Notes under the pieces: generated by a model | What the model was told of the DNA's origin: nothing | The model's database searches: none | What the model saw: the letters and a program-made list of their open reading frames with translations, nothing else | NCBI GenBank assembly: GCA_017304675.1 | Contig: JAFKLS010000016.1 | Coordinates: forward strand, 558,001-622,000 | Length of the DNA stretch: 64,000 nt | Source of the DNA: Sphingobacteriia bacterium | GTDB lineage: Bacteria; Bacteroidota; Bacteroidia; Chitinophagales; Chitinophagaceae | Direction: 5' to 3' | Made by a program: the position numbers and the translations under genes | In this document: positions 56,836 through 64,000 of the stretch, piece after piece | Position numbering within the stretch: the stretch's first letter is position 1 | How the letters are laid out: every line of letters starts with the position of its first letter

Positions 56836-56903
56836 GGGTCGGAGCCCTGCACTGTTGTCCCGTTTTAAAATGGAAAACCTTTGGCTGCAGGGTTTCCGCA
56901 CCC
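56836..56903 (+). ncRNA. Candidate structured RNA before the MgtC-like gene
   Basis: The 131-base gap after the adaptor gene holds a nested structure: GGGT 56836-56839 with ACCC 56900-56903, GGA 56841-56843 with TCC 56895-56897, CCCTGC 56845-56850 with GCAGGG 56887-56892, and an inner hairpin GTTTT 56862-56866 / AAAAC 56874-56878. It is GC-rich against an AT-rich background and has no U-tract. It may be a cis-regulatory RNA for the MgtC/CDF genes or a processed 3' end. It matches no riboswitch I can name. Confidence 0.35.
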
Positions 56904-56957
56904 ACCAATTGTTTAAAAGATTAAATATTAGTTGTATGCATATAAAAAATAGGTAAA

Positions 56958-57425
56958 ATGGATATTCAATTTGAACTCATTATTGTCTTAAAAATACTTG
57001 TTTCCTTTTTACTGGGTGCATTCATTGGCTATGACAGGGAGGCGCATGGGAGAGATGCCGGAATAAGAACGTATGCTGCAGTTTGTATCGGGGCTGCTCT
57101 TTTCACTTCTGTAGCAGCACATATAACTAATGACCCTACTGCTGCTTCCCGGATAATCGCCAATATTGTAACCGGGGTGGGCTTTCTTGGAGCAGGTATC
57201 ATTTACCGCAACAGCAGTGCTGGCACCTCACATGGATTAACAACTGCCGCCACTGTATGGGGCACAGCAGCAGTTGGTGTTGCTGTAGGTTTGAATATGT
57301 ACATTATTGCGGTGGTAGCGGCTGCGGCTTTGTATTCCCTTCTATCCCTGCACCACTATAAATGGTATGTACGTTGGAAGGAAAAGATGAAACAGAAGCA
57401 TCAAGAGGGAAATGGAAGTGATTAA
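56958..57425 (+). CDS. MgtC/SapB-family membrane protein
   Basis: A 155-residue protein with four or five TM helices: 'LLGAFIGYDREAHGRDAGIRTYAAVCIGAALFT' and 'NIVTGVGFLGAGIIYRNSSAGTSHGLTTAATVW' are the MgtC/SapB core. The soluble C-terminal domain of classical MgtC is missing. MgtC proteins modulate the F-type ATPase and Mg2+ adaptation; here it lies between RND and CDF genes. Confidence 0.88.
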   Translation: MDIQFELIIVLKILVSFLLGAFIGYDREAHGRDAGIRTYAAVCIGAALFTSVAAHITNDPTAASRIIANIVTGVGFLGAGIIYRNSSAGTSHGLTTAATVWGTAAVGVAVGLNMYIIAVVAAAALYSLLSLHHYKWYVRWKEKMKQKHQEGNGSD

Positions 57426-57492
57426 TTGAAATTAGAAGAATTGTGAAATGTGAAAATATAATTTCTGTACAAAATATTATCAACTGCAATTT

Positions 57493-58392
57493 ATGTCATC
57501 CTTAAATTCTGCATCAGCCGGGGTCAAACACAACAAGTCATTAAAGATTGTGTTTGCAATTACGGCAACTTATTTAATCGCTGAGGTTGTAGTGGGTATT
57601 ATTTCAAACAGCCTTGCCCTGCTATCTGATGCCGCACACATGCTTACTGATGTAGGTGGCCAGGCTCTGGCATTGTTTGCTATCTGGATGACATCCAAAC
57701 CACGTACTAACCAGAAGACTTACGGATACTACCGTGTTGAAATTCTTTCAGCCCTCACCAATGCATTAGTATTGATTTTTATTTCAGGGTATATTTTGTT
57801 TGAAGCCTGGCAACGGTTTAAAAACCCGCCTGACGTTGCCGGCATTCCAATGCTGATAGTGGCATTTTGTGGATTAATCATCAACCTTATCGGGATGAAA
57901 ATACTAAGTGCCGGGTCTAAGGAAAGTATCAATATTAAGGGGGCTTTTCTTGAAGTAGTAAGCGACATGCTTAGTTCGGTAGGTGTTATAATTGCTGGTA
58001 TAATTATTCTTGCAACCGGCTGGCTCTACATTGACCCTATTATGAGTGCATTAATAGGTTTATTTATACTGCCCCGCACATTCAGCTTATTGAAAGAGTC
58101 AGTTAATATATTATTAGAAGCCGTGCCGGCTGATATTGATTACGCAGCAGTAGAAAAATGTATTACGGAAAGGTCAGGGGTGCAATCTGTACATGACCTC
58201 CATATATGGACAATTACATCCGGTGTAAATGCTTTAAGTGTGCATGTTATTATGAATGAGGAATCTAATTTTTCTGAAATCGGTGAGTTGGTAAGAAATA
58301 TTAAAGAGCATTTAGCATCTGAATTCAAAATAACTCATACAACAATAGAAGTACATGAAGGGGATAAAAACTATTTACAAAACAGCGTTTAA
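57493..58392 (+). CDS. czcD: Cation diffusion facilitator (CzcD/ZitB-like)
   Basis: A 299-residue CDF antiporter: six TM helices, metal site residues in 'LLSDAAHMLTDVGGQALALF' (HxxxD) and 'LEVVSDMLSSVGVIIAG', then a cytoplasmic ferredoxin-like domain ending 'HTTIEVHEGD'. Exports Zn(II), Co(II) or Cd(II) from the cytoplasm in exchange for protons. The His-rich TM4-TM5 loop of ZitB-like members is absent. Confidence 0.9.
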   Translation: MSSLNSASAGVKHNKSLKIVFAITATYLIAEVVVGIISNSLALLSDAAHMLTDVGGQALALFAIWMTSKPRTNQKTYGYYRVEILSALTNALVLIFISGYILFEAWQRFKNPPDVAGIPMLIVAFCGLIINLIGMKILSAGSKESINIKGAFLEVVSDMLSSVGVIIAGIIILATGWLYIDPIMSALIGLFILPRTFSLLKESVNILLEAVPADIDYAAVEKCITERSGVQSVHDLHIWTITSGVNALSVHVIMNEESNFSEIGELVRNIKEHLASEFKITHTTIEVHEGDKNYLQNSV

Positions 58393-58409
58393 AAACTATT
58401 GGCCCGAAT

Positions 58410-59032
58410 ATGTATAGCATTATAGCAGGTACCATATTGTTGGCTCTCGTGCATGCACTCATTCCCAATCACTGGTTGCCGCTGGTGGCTGTTGGAAAAG
58501 CAGAGAAATGGGAAAAGTCAGAACTGATGCTGGTATCCTATCCTCTATTACAGCATCAGCCCATGTGCTGGGTACAGTCATTCTCGGAATAATACTTGGT
58601 CTGGTTGGCTCAAAACTGGCGCATCAATATGATGAGTATGTGCATACAATTGCACCGGTATTACTGATTGTATTTGGATTGATTTATTTCTCCGTTAACC
58701 TGCCCCATCACCACCATGCAGCCAAAGTAAATGTGGAGCAATACCGAAAATCAAAAAGGAAATGGATATTCATATTTGTGGTAATGATGTTTTTTTCACC
58801 CTGTCTTGAAGTGGAAAGCCTTTTTTTGGCAGCAGGGGCTTATGGATTTGACGACATTCTGCTGTTGGTGATGGTGTACGCAACCATAAGCATCTGCGGT
58901 ATTATAACGTTAGTAATGCTCGCCTTCAAGGGTGTTCAGCTTTTGAAGATGCATGTGATTGAGCAGTATGAAAAAAGAATAACAGGAATAGTACTGATTA
59001 TAGTTGGTATAGTCACATTTTTTATTCATTAA
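58410..59032 (+). pseudogene. Six-TM membrane protein gene broken by a 5-bp duplication
   Basis: Two overlapping frames make one protein family: 58410-58592 gives the N-terminus 'HALIPNHWLPLVAVGKAEKWEKSE', and a second frame from about 58544 gives 'ITASAHVLGTVILG...' to the stop at 59030-59032. The junction holds a tandem duplication TATCC-TATCC (58534-58543); removing one copy reads '...LMLVSSITASAHVLG' in one frame of about 205 residues. A His cluster (PHHHHAA) follows TM3. The intact family is a polytopic membrane protein found with metal transporters; its function is unknown. Recent mutation, phase-type switching or sequence error are all possible. Confidence 0.82.
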
Positions 59033-59042
59033 ATAGATTTGT

Positions 59043-61049
59043 ATGGCGCATAAACACGATGAAACAAAAATTGCAGAACAGGAAGCCTGTTGCGATTTAG
59101 ATGAAAAACTCAGTGAAGCGAAAGTAATCCCGATTCATGCCAGTGATGATGGACATAATCATGAAGAAGAAGGTACAGGAATTAAGCTCTGGCTTCCCGC
59201 AATTACAAGTTTTATACTGCTGATGGCAGGCATTGCATTAGATAACTGGATAAAGCCAACGCCATCATGGTTTTCCGGCTGGGTTCGTTTGGTCTGGTAT
59301 ATCGTAGCTTATATACCTGTGGGATTTCCGGTGGTAATAAAAGGCATAAAGACTGCTATAAAAGGAGATGTATTCACAGAATTTTTTCTGATGAGTGTGG
59401 CAACGATTGGCGCATTCTATATCGGCGAATACCCGGAAGGAGTAGCTGTGATGCTGTTTTATGCTGTAGGTGAGCTGTTTCAGGATGCTGCGGTAAATCG
59501 TGCAAAAAGAAGTATAAAAGCATTATTGGATATAAGACCAGACAGCGCTGATGTATTACGCAATGGTATATACGTAAATGTTGAGCCCGTTAACGTAAAG
59601 GTGGGTGAAACGATACAAATAAAGGCAGGCGAAAAAGTTCCATTGGATGGAGAGATGCTTTCTGAAGCAAGTTCATTTAATACCTCTGCTTTAACAGGTG
59701 AAAGCAAACCCTCAACAATAACAAAGGGAGAAATAGTACTTGCAGGAATGATTAACCAGGAGAAAGTTATTGAACTCAAGGTTACAAAGTTGTTCAATGA
59801 TAGTTCACTTGCAAGGATATTAACGCTGGTACAAGATGCTACAACCCGCAAAGCCAAAACGGAACAATTTATAAGACGGTTCGCAAGAATCTATACACCA
59901 ATAGTTGTATTTCTTGCTATAGCCATTGTTCTTTTGCCAAACTTGTTTATTGAAAACTATGTATTCAATGACTGGCTCTATAGGGCTTTAATATTTTTAG
60001 TTATCAGTTGTCCCTGCGCTTTGGTTATTTCTATTCCATTGGGCTACTTCGGCGGCATTGGTGCAGCTTCACGTAACGGCATACTTTTCAAAGGCTCCAA
60101 TTACCTAGATTTAATGACAAAAATTAACCAGGTAGTGATGGATAAAACGGGTACGCTTACCAAAGCCGTGTTCAAGGTTCAGGAAGTGGAAAGTTATGAT
60201 GTACCAAAAGAAGACTGGTTGCCGCTGGCTGCTGCATTGGAAGCAAAGTCCACTCACCCTGTAGCGAAAGCAGTGGTAGAGTATGTAGGCGAAATTAATA
60301 AACGTATCCGGGTCGAAGCGCTGGAAGAAATCAGCGGTCATGGATTGAAAGGCGAGGTAGGTGGCAAAGATGTGCTGGCTGGCAATGTGAAATTAATGGA
60401 CATGATGAAGGTAAATATTAACGATGGGTTGCGGAAAATTGATGACACCATAGTTATAGTGGCCATAGATAGGAAACTTGCCGGTTATTTAACGATTGCA
60501 GACGAAATAAAAGAGGACAGTAAAAAAGCGGTTGAAGCATTGCACAGCCTGAATGTAAAAACAACTATGCTTAGTGGCGACAAACAGGCAGTGGTAGATA
60601 AAGTAGCCAGTCAGTTAGGAATTGACAATGCTTATGGTGATTTATTGCCGGAACATAAGGTGCAGAAAGTAGAAACGATAAAAAAAGATAAGTCAAATGT
60701 AGTTGCATTTGTCGGTGATGGTATAAATGATGCTCCCGTGTTGGCATTAAGCGATGTGGGAATTGCAATGGGTGGGCTCGGCAGTGATGCCGCAATAGAA
60801 ACAGCTGATGTAATTATACAAACCGACCAGCCTTCAAAAATTGCGCAGGCGATAGCCATTGGTAAAGCGACCAATAGCATAGTGTGGCAGAACATCATTT
60901 TGGCATTTGCAGTAAAAGCAATTGTATTGGTACTGGGAGCAAGTGGTTTGGCAACCATGTGGGAAGCTGTATTTGCCGATGTAGGAGTGGCATTGCTGGC
61001 TATAATGAATGCTGTAAGAATACAAAACCAGAAGATGCAAAAAGTCTAA
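59043..61049 (+). CDS. zntA: Zn/Cd/Pb-type P1B ATPase (ZntA/CadA-like)
   Basis: A 668-residue P-type ATPase. No HMA domain; the N-terminus has a CC motif (EACC at C16-C17, then DLDEK) and a short His/acid stretch (HASDDGHNHEEE). TM6 motif C323-P-C325, phosphorylation D367 (DKTGTLT), 'TGESKPSTI', 'GDGINDAPVLALSDVG' and the TM8 'VFADVGVALLAIMNAVRI' Asp typical of the Zn(II) class are present. It exports Zn(II), Cd(II) or Pb(II). It follows the broken membrane gene by 10 bases. Confidence 0.94.
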   Translation: MAHKHDETKIAEQEACCDLDEKLSEAKVIPIHASDDGHNHEEEGTGIKLWLPAITSFILLMAGIALDNWIKPTPSWFSGWVRLVWYIVAYIPVGFPVVIKGIKTAIKGDVFTEFFLMSVATIGAFYIGEYPEGVAVMLFYAVGELFQDAAVNRAKRSIKALLDIRPDSADVLRNGIYVNVEPVNVKVGETIQIKAGEKVPLDGEMLSEASSFNTSALTGESKPSTITKGEIVLAGMINQEKVIELKVTKLFNDSSLARILTLVQDATTRKAKTEQFIRRFARIYTPIVVFLAIAIVLLPNLFIENYVFNDWLYRALIFLVISCPCALVISIPLGYFGGIGAASRNGILFKGSNYLDLMTKINQVVMDKTGTLTKAVFKVQEVESYDVPKEDWLPLAAALEAKSTHPVAKAVVEYVGEINKRIRVEALEEISGHGLKGEVGGKDVLAGNVKLMDMMKVNINDGLRKIDDTIVIVAIDRKLAGYLTIADEIKEDSKKAVEALHSLNVKTTMLSGDKQAVVDKVASQLGIDNAYGDLLPEHKVQKVETIKKDKSNVVAFVGDGINDAPVLALSDVGIAMGGLGSDAAIETADVIIQTDQPSKIAQAIAIGKATNSIVWQNIILAFAVKAIVLVLGASGLATMWEAVFADVGVALLAIMNAVRIQNQKMQKV

Positions 61050-61075
61050 TTTTACACCAATTTTAATATCACAAT

Positions 61076-61462
61076 ATGAGTTATTATTTATCTAAAAAAT
61101 TTAAAGACGATTTTGACCCTGTTATTGAAAAAGTAATTCAATCTCTCAAAAAACAGGGATTTGGAATATTAACAGACATCGACATGAAAGAAACACTAAA
61201 AAGTAAACTTAATGTTGATTTTTATAACTACAGGATACTTGGGGCATGCAATCCCCCATTTGCTTATAAAGCACTGCAGGCAGAAGATAAAATTGGTACA
61301 ATGTTGCCTTGCAATGTTATTATCCAGGAAAGACAACCGGGAGAAATTGAAGTATCTGTTATTGACCCGGTATCTTCCATGCAGGCAGTGCAAAATCAAT
61401 CGTTGACTGATATCGCTGTACAGGTGCGGCAAAAATTAGAACAAGTAATTGCCGGTTTATAG
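61076..61462 (+). CDS. DUF302 protein
   Basis: A 128-residue cytoplasmic protein of the DUF302 family: 'FDPVIEKVIQSLKKQGFGILTDIDMKETLKSKL', 'YRILGACNPPFAYKALQAEDKIGTMLPCNVII'. The conserved Cys in 'GACNPP' and 'LPCNV' are present. The function of the family is unknown, though it is often close to metal or sulfur genes. Confidence 0.88.
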   Translation: MSYYLSKKFKDDFDPVIEKVIQSLKKQGFGILTDIDMKETLKSKLNVDFYNYRILGACNPPFAYKALQAEDKIGTMLPCNVIIQERQPGEIEVSVIDPVSSMQAVQNQSLTDIAVQVRQKLEQVIAGL

Positions 61463-61526
61463 AGTTGCTAATTATCAGGCAGCAAAAACAGTTACTGGTA
61501 GCAACGTATAATATCAAATTGTATAA

Positions 61527-62144
61527 ATGAGTTCAAAAATTAAAGAACATTGGGAGAAAGTATTCACTTCAAAAACTGAAGATGAAGTAAGCTGGTTTCA
61601 GCCTTACCCTAAAACATCGGTAGAATTTCTTGAACTATTCAATTTGCCAATAGACGCTAATATTATTGATATTGGTGGTGGGGACAGTCATTTGGTTGAT
61701 GTACTTATTGAAAAAGGCTATTCAAATATTTATGTACTGGATATTTCCGAAAATGCTTTAAACAGGGCAAAGCAAAGATTGGGAGATGAAGCAAACAAAG
61801 TTCACTGGATTGTTTCAGATGTAACTGAATTTAAGCCAGGGGTTCGTTTTGATTATTGGCATGACAGGGCGGCCTTTCATTTTCTTACTACTAAAGAAAA
61901 CATTGACAAATATGTAGGTATTGCAGAAAAAGCAATTAATAAAAATGCCTATTTGATACTCGGTACTTTCTCTGAGCAAGGCCCTGATAAATGCAGTGGG
62001 CTTGAAGTAAAACAATACTCTGAGGCATCAATGTCGCATCGCTTTGAAAAAAGTTTTAAACGAATAAAATGTATAACAGAAAAGCATCTTACCCCTTTTA
62101 ATACAACGCAAGACTTTCTGTTTTGCAGCTTTCAAAAAAAATAA
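61527..62144 (+). CDS. Class I SAM-dependent methyltransferase
   Basis: A 205-residue enzyme beginning 'MSSKIKEHWEKVFTSKTEDEVSWFQ', with SAM-binding 'IIDIGGGDSHLVDVLIEKG' and 'VLDISENALNRAK'. The 'EVSWFQPYP' start and 'YWHDRAAFHFL' motif define a small methyltransferase group common in metal-rich clusters. The substrate is unknown; not obviously related to the gene at 45910 beyond the fold. Confidence 0.82.
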   Translation: MSSKIKEHWEKVFTSKTEDEVSWFQPYPKTSVEFLELFNLPIDANIIDIGGGDSHLVDVLIEKGYSNIYVLDISENALNRAKQRLGDEANKVHWIVSDVTEFKPGVRFDYWHDRAAFHFLTTKENIDKYVGIAEKAINKNAYLILGTFSEQGPDKCSGLEVKQYSEASMSHRFEKSFKRIKCITEKHLTPFNTTQDFLFCSFQKK

Positions 62145-62151
62145 TTTCAGG

Positions 62152-62182
62152 CCGTTCCCGCTTTATGGCGGGCCGGGCTTTT
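62152..62182 (+). terminator. Probable rho-independent terminator
   Basis: CCG-tt-CCCGC stem pairs with GCGGG-c-CGG (loop TTTATG), followed by GCTTTT, beginning 8 bases after the methyltransferase stop. It would end the metal operon transcript. Confidence 0.5.
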
Positions 62183-62252
62183 CGTTTCAATCTTCTTCGA
62201 AGGATTTACACTGCAATCCCTAACGGGCAGGGTAAATGATTATCGGAATGAC

Positions 62253-62328
62253 CCGGCGCAATCCTTCCACCGTTTATATTAATCGTTACGCCTACGTCAC
62301 AACGAAACGGCGGAACCATTGGCGCCGG
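62253..62328. other. Strong multi-segment hairpin (candidate ncRNA or origin)
   Basis: Paired segments, outer to inner: 62253-62259 with 62322-62328 (CCGGCGC), 62260-62262 with 62318-62320, 62265-62268 with 62312-62315 (TTCC/GGAA), 62270-62275 with 62305-62310 (CCGTTT/AAACGG), 62284-62287 with 62301-62304, and 62288-62290 with 62295-62297. That is 27 base pairs in 76 bases. It could be a small RNA, or a DNA hairpin for replication or transfer of a mobile element. Confidence 0.45.
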
Positions 62329-62703
62329 ATAAGAATATTAGGAATTGAGAAGGCCTCGTACCTCAGCCAACACAATTCCAGACACTTCAATGAATAGATG
62401 TTGCAAAGAAGATATTACAACGATAATTTTCAAACTGCTCATTCAACTGACCCTGCCGCAAAATTATTGTCCTGCTCTGTGCGAAACAAGGTCTTATTCC
62501 CACACGATAATGAGTCGTCAATCGCCACGGGTTTTCAAAAAAATCTCCACCAGATACTTCAATAGCTACCCACACCGGGTAGTATTTTATTTGAAAAACC
62601 TTGTTTCTCCTCCGCAGTCCTAATGGCTGGTCGCTAAGGGTAAATGAATGAAGCGAAGCTGAATTTATTTAAAACAATTTTCTAAACATTTAAAATTTCA
62701 GTT

Positions 62704-63099
62704 ATGGAAATCATCGGAAGAATTACCGCAGACGCAACCGTTAGCGAAACAAAAGCAGGGAAAAAAGTGGTGAACTTTTCTATTGCTATTAATGACACTT
62801 ACAAATCAAAAAGCAGCGGCGAAGTAACTAAAGTGGTTACTTATGTCAATTGTACTTACTGGCTTAATGCCGGAATAGCTCCGTATTTAACGAAAGGCTC
62901 CTTAGTTGAATGTGCAGGCCGCATTGGTGCAAACGCCTGGACAAACAAAGAAGGTGAAGTAAAAGCCAGCCTTACTTTCAATACCAACAAGATTAAACTG
63001 CATGGCGGCGGCAACAAAGTAAATGCGGAAAATGCAACGCCTGTTATTACCACACCAGTGGCGGTAATGACAGAAGCCACAGACGATTTACCATTTTAA
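62704..63099 (+). CDS. ssb: Single-stranded DNA-binding protein
   Basis: A 131-residue OB-fold SSB: 'MEIIGRITADATVSETKAGKKVVNFSIAIND' at the start, 'VTYVNCTYWLNAGIAPYLTKGSLVECAGRIGANAW' in the core and the acidic tip 'DDLPF' that recruits DNA-processing partners. Shorter than chromosomal SSB, as in plasmid and conjugative-element copies. 67 bases before the DUF932 gene. Confidence 0.92.
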   Translation: MEIIGRITADATVSETKAGKKVVNFSIAINDTYKSKSSGEVTKVVTYVNCTYWLNAGIAPYLTKGSLVECAGRIGANAWTNKEGEVKASLTFNTNKIKLHGGGNKVNAENATPVITTPVAVMTEATDDLPF

Positions 63100-63166
63100 A
63101 CAATCAGGGCAGCACTTGTAACAAACAGAAGTGTTGCCCTCCTATTCAAATTTAAAACTTACAACT

Positions 63167-64000
63167 ATGGCACACAATATCAATTTCAATGAAGAAAAGC
63201 AACAATACAGTTTCTTTAGCGTAGAAGAAAAAGCATGGCACGGTTTGGGAAAAATTGTTGAAGACTACCCAACAAGCAAAGAAGCATTGCAATTTGCAGG
63301 GCTTGACTTTGAAGTATTGAAAAGACCAAATACTCACAAATTGGACAATGGAGATGAAGTGGTTTCCAAATCTTCTTTTTACACCTACCGACCCGATACC
63401 AACGCAATTTTAGGCGACCGTCTCGGTAAAGATTACAAAGTAGTACAAAACATTGATGCTTTCAGTTTCTTTGATGCTATTGTTGGTGGTGATGGTATTC
63501 AATATGAAACAGCCGGAGCATTGGGAAAGGGTGAGAAAATATTTATTACCGCCAAACTGCCCGGTTATATTAAAGTTGGCAATACGGATTGCATTGAAAA
63601 GTATTTGTTCCTTACCACTTCCCACGACGGTTTTGGTAGTATTGTAGCTGCATTCACTCCCATAAGAATTGTTTGCAACAATACACTGAATGCCGCTTTA
63701 AGAAATCATACTAATTCTATTAAGATTCGTCATACTGCCAATGTAAAAGAACGATTGGAAGAAGCCCACAAAGTGTTAGGAATATCCAACCAACTTAGTC
63801 ATCAGTTGGGCGGAATTTTCAACCAATGGGCAAAGGTTCGCATTACCGATAAGGAAGTGCAGAAACTGATACAAATGGCAATGGTGCCAAACAAGGAAGT
63901 GTTAGATAATATTCAAAAAGGAGAACTGGATGAATTAAGCACCTGTTTCAGAAATATGTGTGATGCAGTGTATGAATACAATTTTGCCAGCCCCACACAA
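63167..64000 (+). CDS. DUF932 protein, 3' truncated by window edge
   Basis: From ATG 63167 the frame is open to the end of the window (278 residues, no stop). 'NEEKQQYSFFSVEEKAWHGLGKIV', 'SFYTYRPDTNAILGDRLGKDYKVVQN', 'GEKIFITAKLP', 'PIRIVCNNTLNAAL' fit the DUF932 / phage-plasmid-like protein family. It is common beside ssb on plasmids and integrative elements. Function unknown. Confidence 0.88.
   Translation, partial: MAHNINFNEEKQQYSFFSVEEKAWHGLGKIVEDYPTSKEALQFAGLDFEVLKRPNTHKLDNGDEVVSKSSFYTYRPDTNAILGDRLGKDYKVVQNIDAFSFFDAIVGGDGIQYETAGALGKGEKIFITAKLPGYIKVGNTDCIEKYLFLTTSHDGFGSIVAAFTPIRIVCNNTLNAALRNHTNSIKIRHTANVKERLEEAHKVLGISNQLSHQLGGIFNQWAKVRITDKEVQKLIQMAMVPNKEVLDNIQKGELDELSTCFRNMCDAVYEYNFASPTQ

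Larger units (their letters stand above)
62145..62703. other. Structured non-coding region before ssb
   Basis: About 560 bases with no credible gene; the single open frame at 62345-62623 has no recognisable features. It contains a terminator-like stem at 62152-62180, a CCCT/AGGG hairpin near 62218-62232, a strong 76-base fold at 62253-62328, and then ordinary AT-rich sequence. The composition shifts to GC-rich relative to the flanks. This is the likely boundary between the metal genes and the mobile-element backbone. Confidence 0.6.

Noticed and set aside
56836..56903. Rho-independent terminator for the adaptor operon
   Set aside because: The stem is interrupted, has a 36-base inner part and no T-run follows, so a folded RNA is a better description.
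62345..62623. 92-residue open frame in the non-coding region before ssb
   Set aside because: Composition is unlike the neighbouring genes, there is no signal or domain, and it lies next to a strongly folded stretch. The opposite strand has an equally long chance frame.

Overview
The window reads as an accessory island from a Bacteroidota bacterium, most likely of the Chitinophagaceae type. The support is AT-rich DNA, start codons without clear Shine-Dalgarno sequences, promoter-like TAnnTTTG elements, and many lineage-typical families (DUF4136, DUF6799, DUF6660, HYC/CC-type Cys proteins, YTCPMHP heavy-metal-binding domains, CusA-TolC fusions, an E/DUF2764/A/B/D/I/K V-ATPase operon). Every gene I can support, from base 1 to base 64000, lies on the + strand. 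I found no tRNA, rRNA, CRISPR array, transposase or integrase.

Layout. 1-1.2 kb: end of an unknown gene and an HMA-AraC regulator. 1.2-8.2 kb: a His-rich secreted protein, then a respiratory-looking operon (Tat-exported four-cluster FeS protein, NrfD-type quinol anchor, two small c-type cytochromes, a porin, a second barrel-like protein, a DUF6799 protein) with no molybdopterin or other catalytic subunit. 8.2-15.5 kb: YceI- and DUF4136-type proteins, then a metabolic cassette (beta-CASP hydrolase, AMP/thymidine phosphorylase, PRPP synthetase, SRPBCC protein, GH13 enzyme). 15.6-22.8 kb: a compact V/A-type ATPase. 23-34.7 kb: a Cu/Ag efflux set (CusA split over two frames, TolC, multicopper oxidase, two CusB adaptors) with a D-2-hydroxyacid dehydrogenase inside. 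34.7-36.4 kb: a PfkB kinase and a C26 glutamine-amidotransferase-type hydrolase. 36.8-50.4 kb: a second RND system with metal chaperones, a CopB-type ATPase and a PepSY protein. 50.6-56.8 kb: a third RND system built on a CusA-TolC fusion. 56.9-62.1 kb: MgtC-like, CDF, a frameshifted membrane protein, a Zn/Cd-type P-ATPase, DUF302 and a methyltransferase. 62.1-64 kb: a strongly structured non-coding stretch, ssb and a DUF932 gene, which look like the backbone of a plasmid or conjugative element.

Working model (inference). Cytoplasmic metal is pumped to the periplasm by two P-type ATPases and the CDF protein, bound there by His-, Met- and Cys-rich proteins, oxidised by the multicopper oxidase, and expelled by three RND-adaptor-TolC systems of different specificity classes. 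The embedded energy genes (V-ATPase, lactate-type dehydrogenase, PfkB, GH13, AMP phosphorylase/PRPP synthetase, quinol-cytochrome module) suggest the island also supports energy metabolism under low oxygen. Two near-identical Crp/Fnr-like palindromes (TGATAAATATCA core) upstream of the 1.4 kb and 23.0 kb genes fit that idea. Two reading-frame breaks (near 25.06 kb and 58.54 kb) are either recent mutations or sequence errors.
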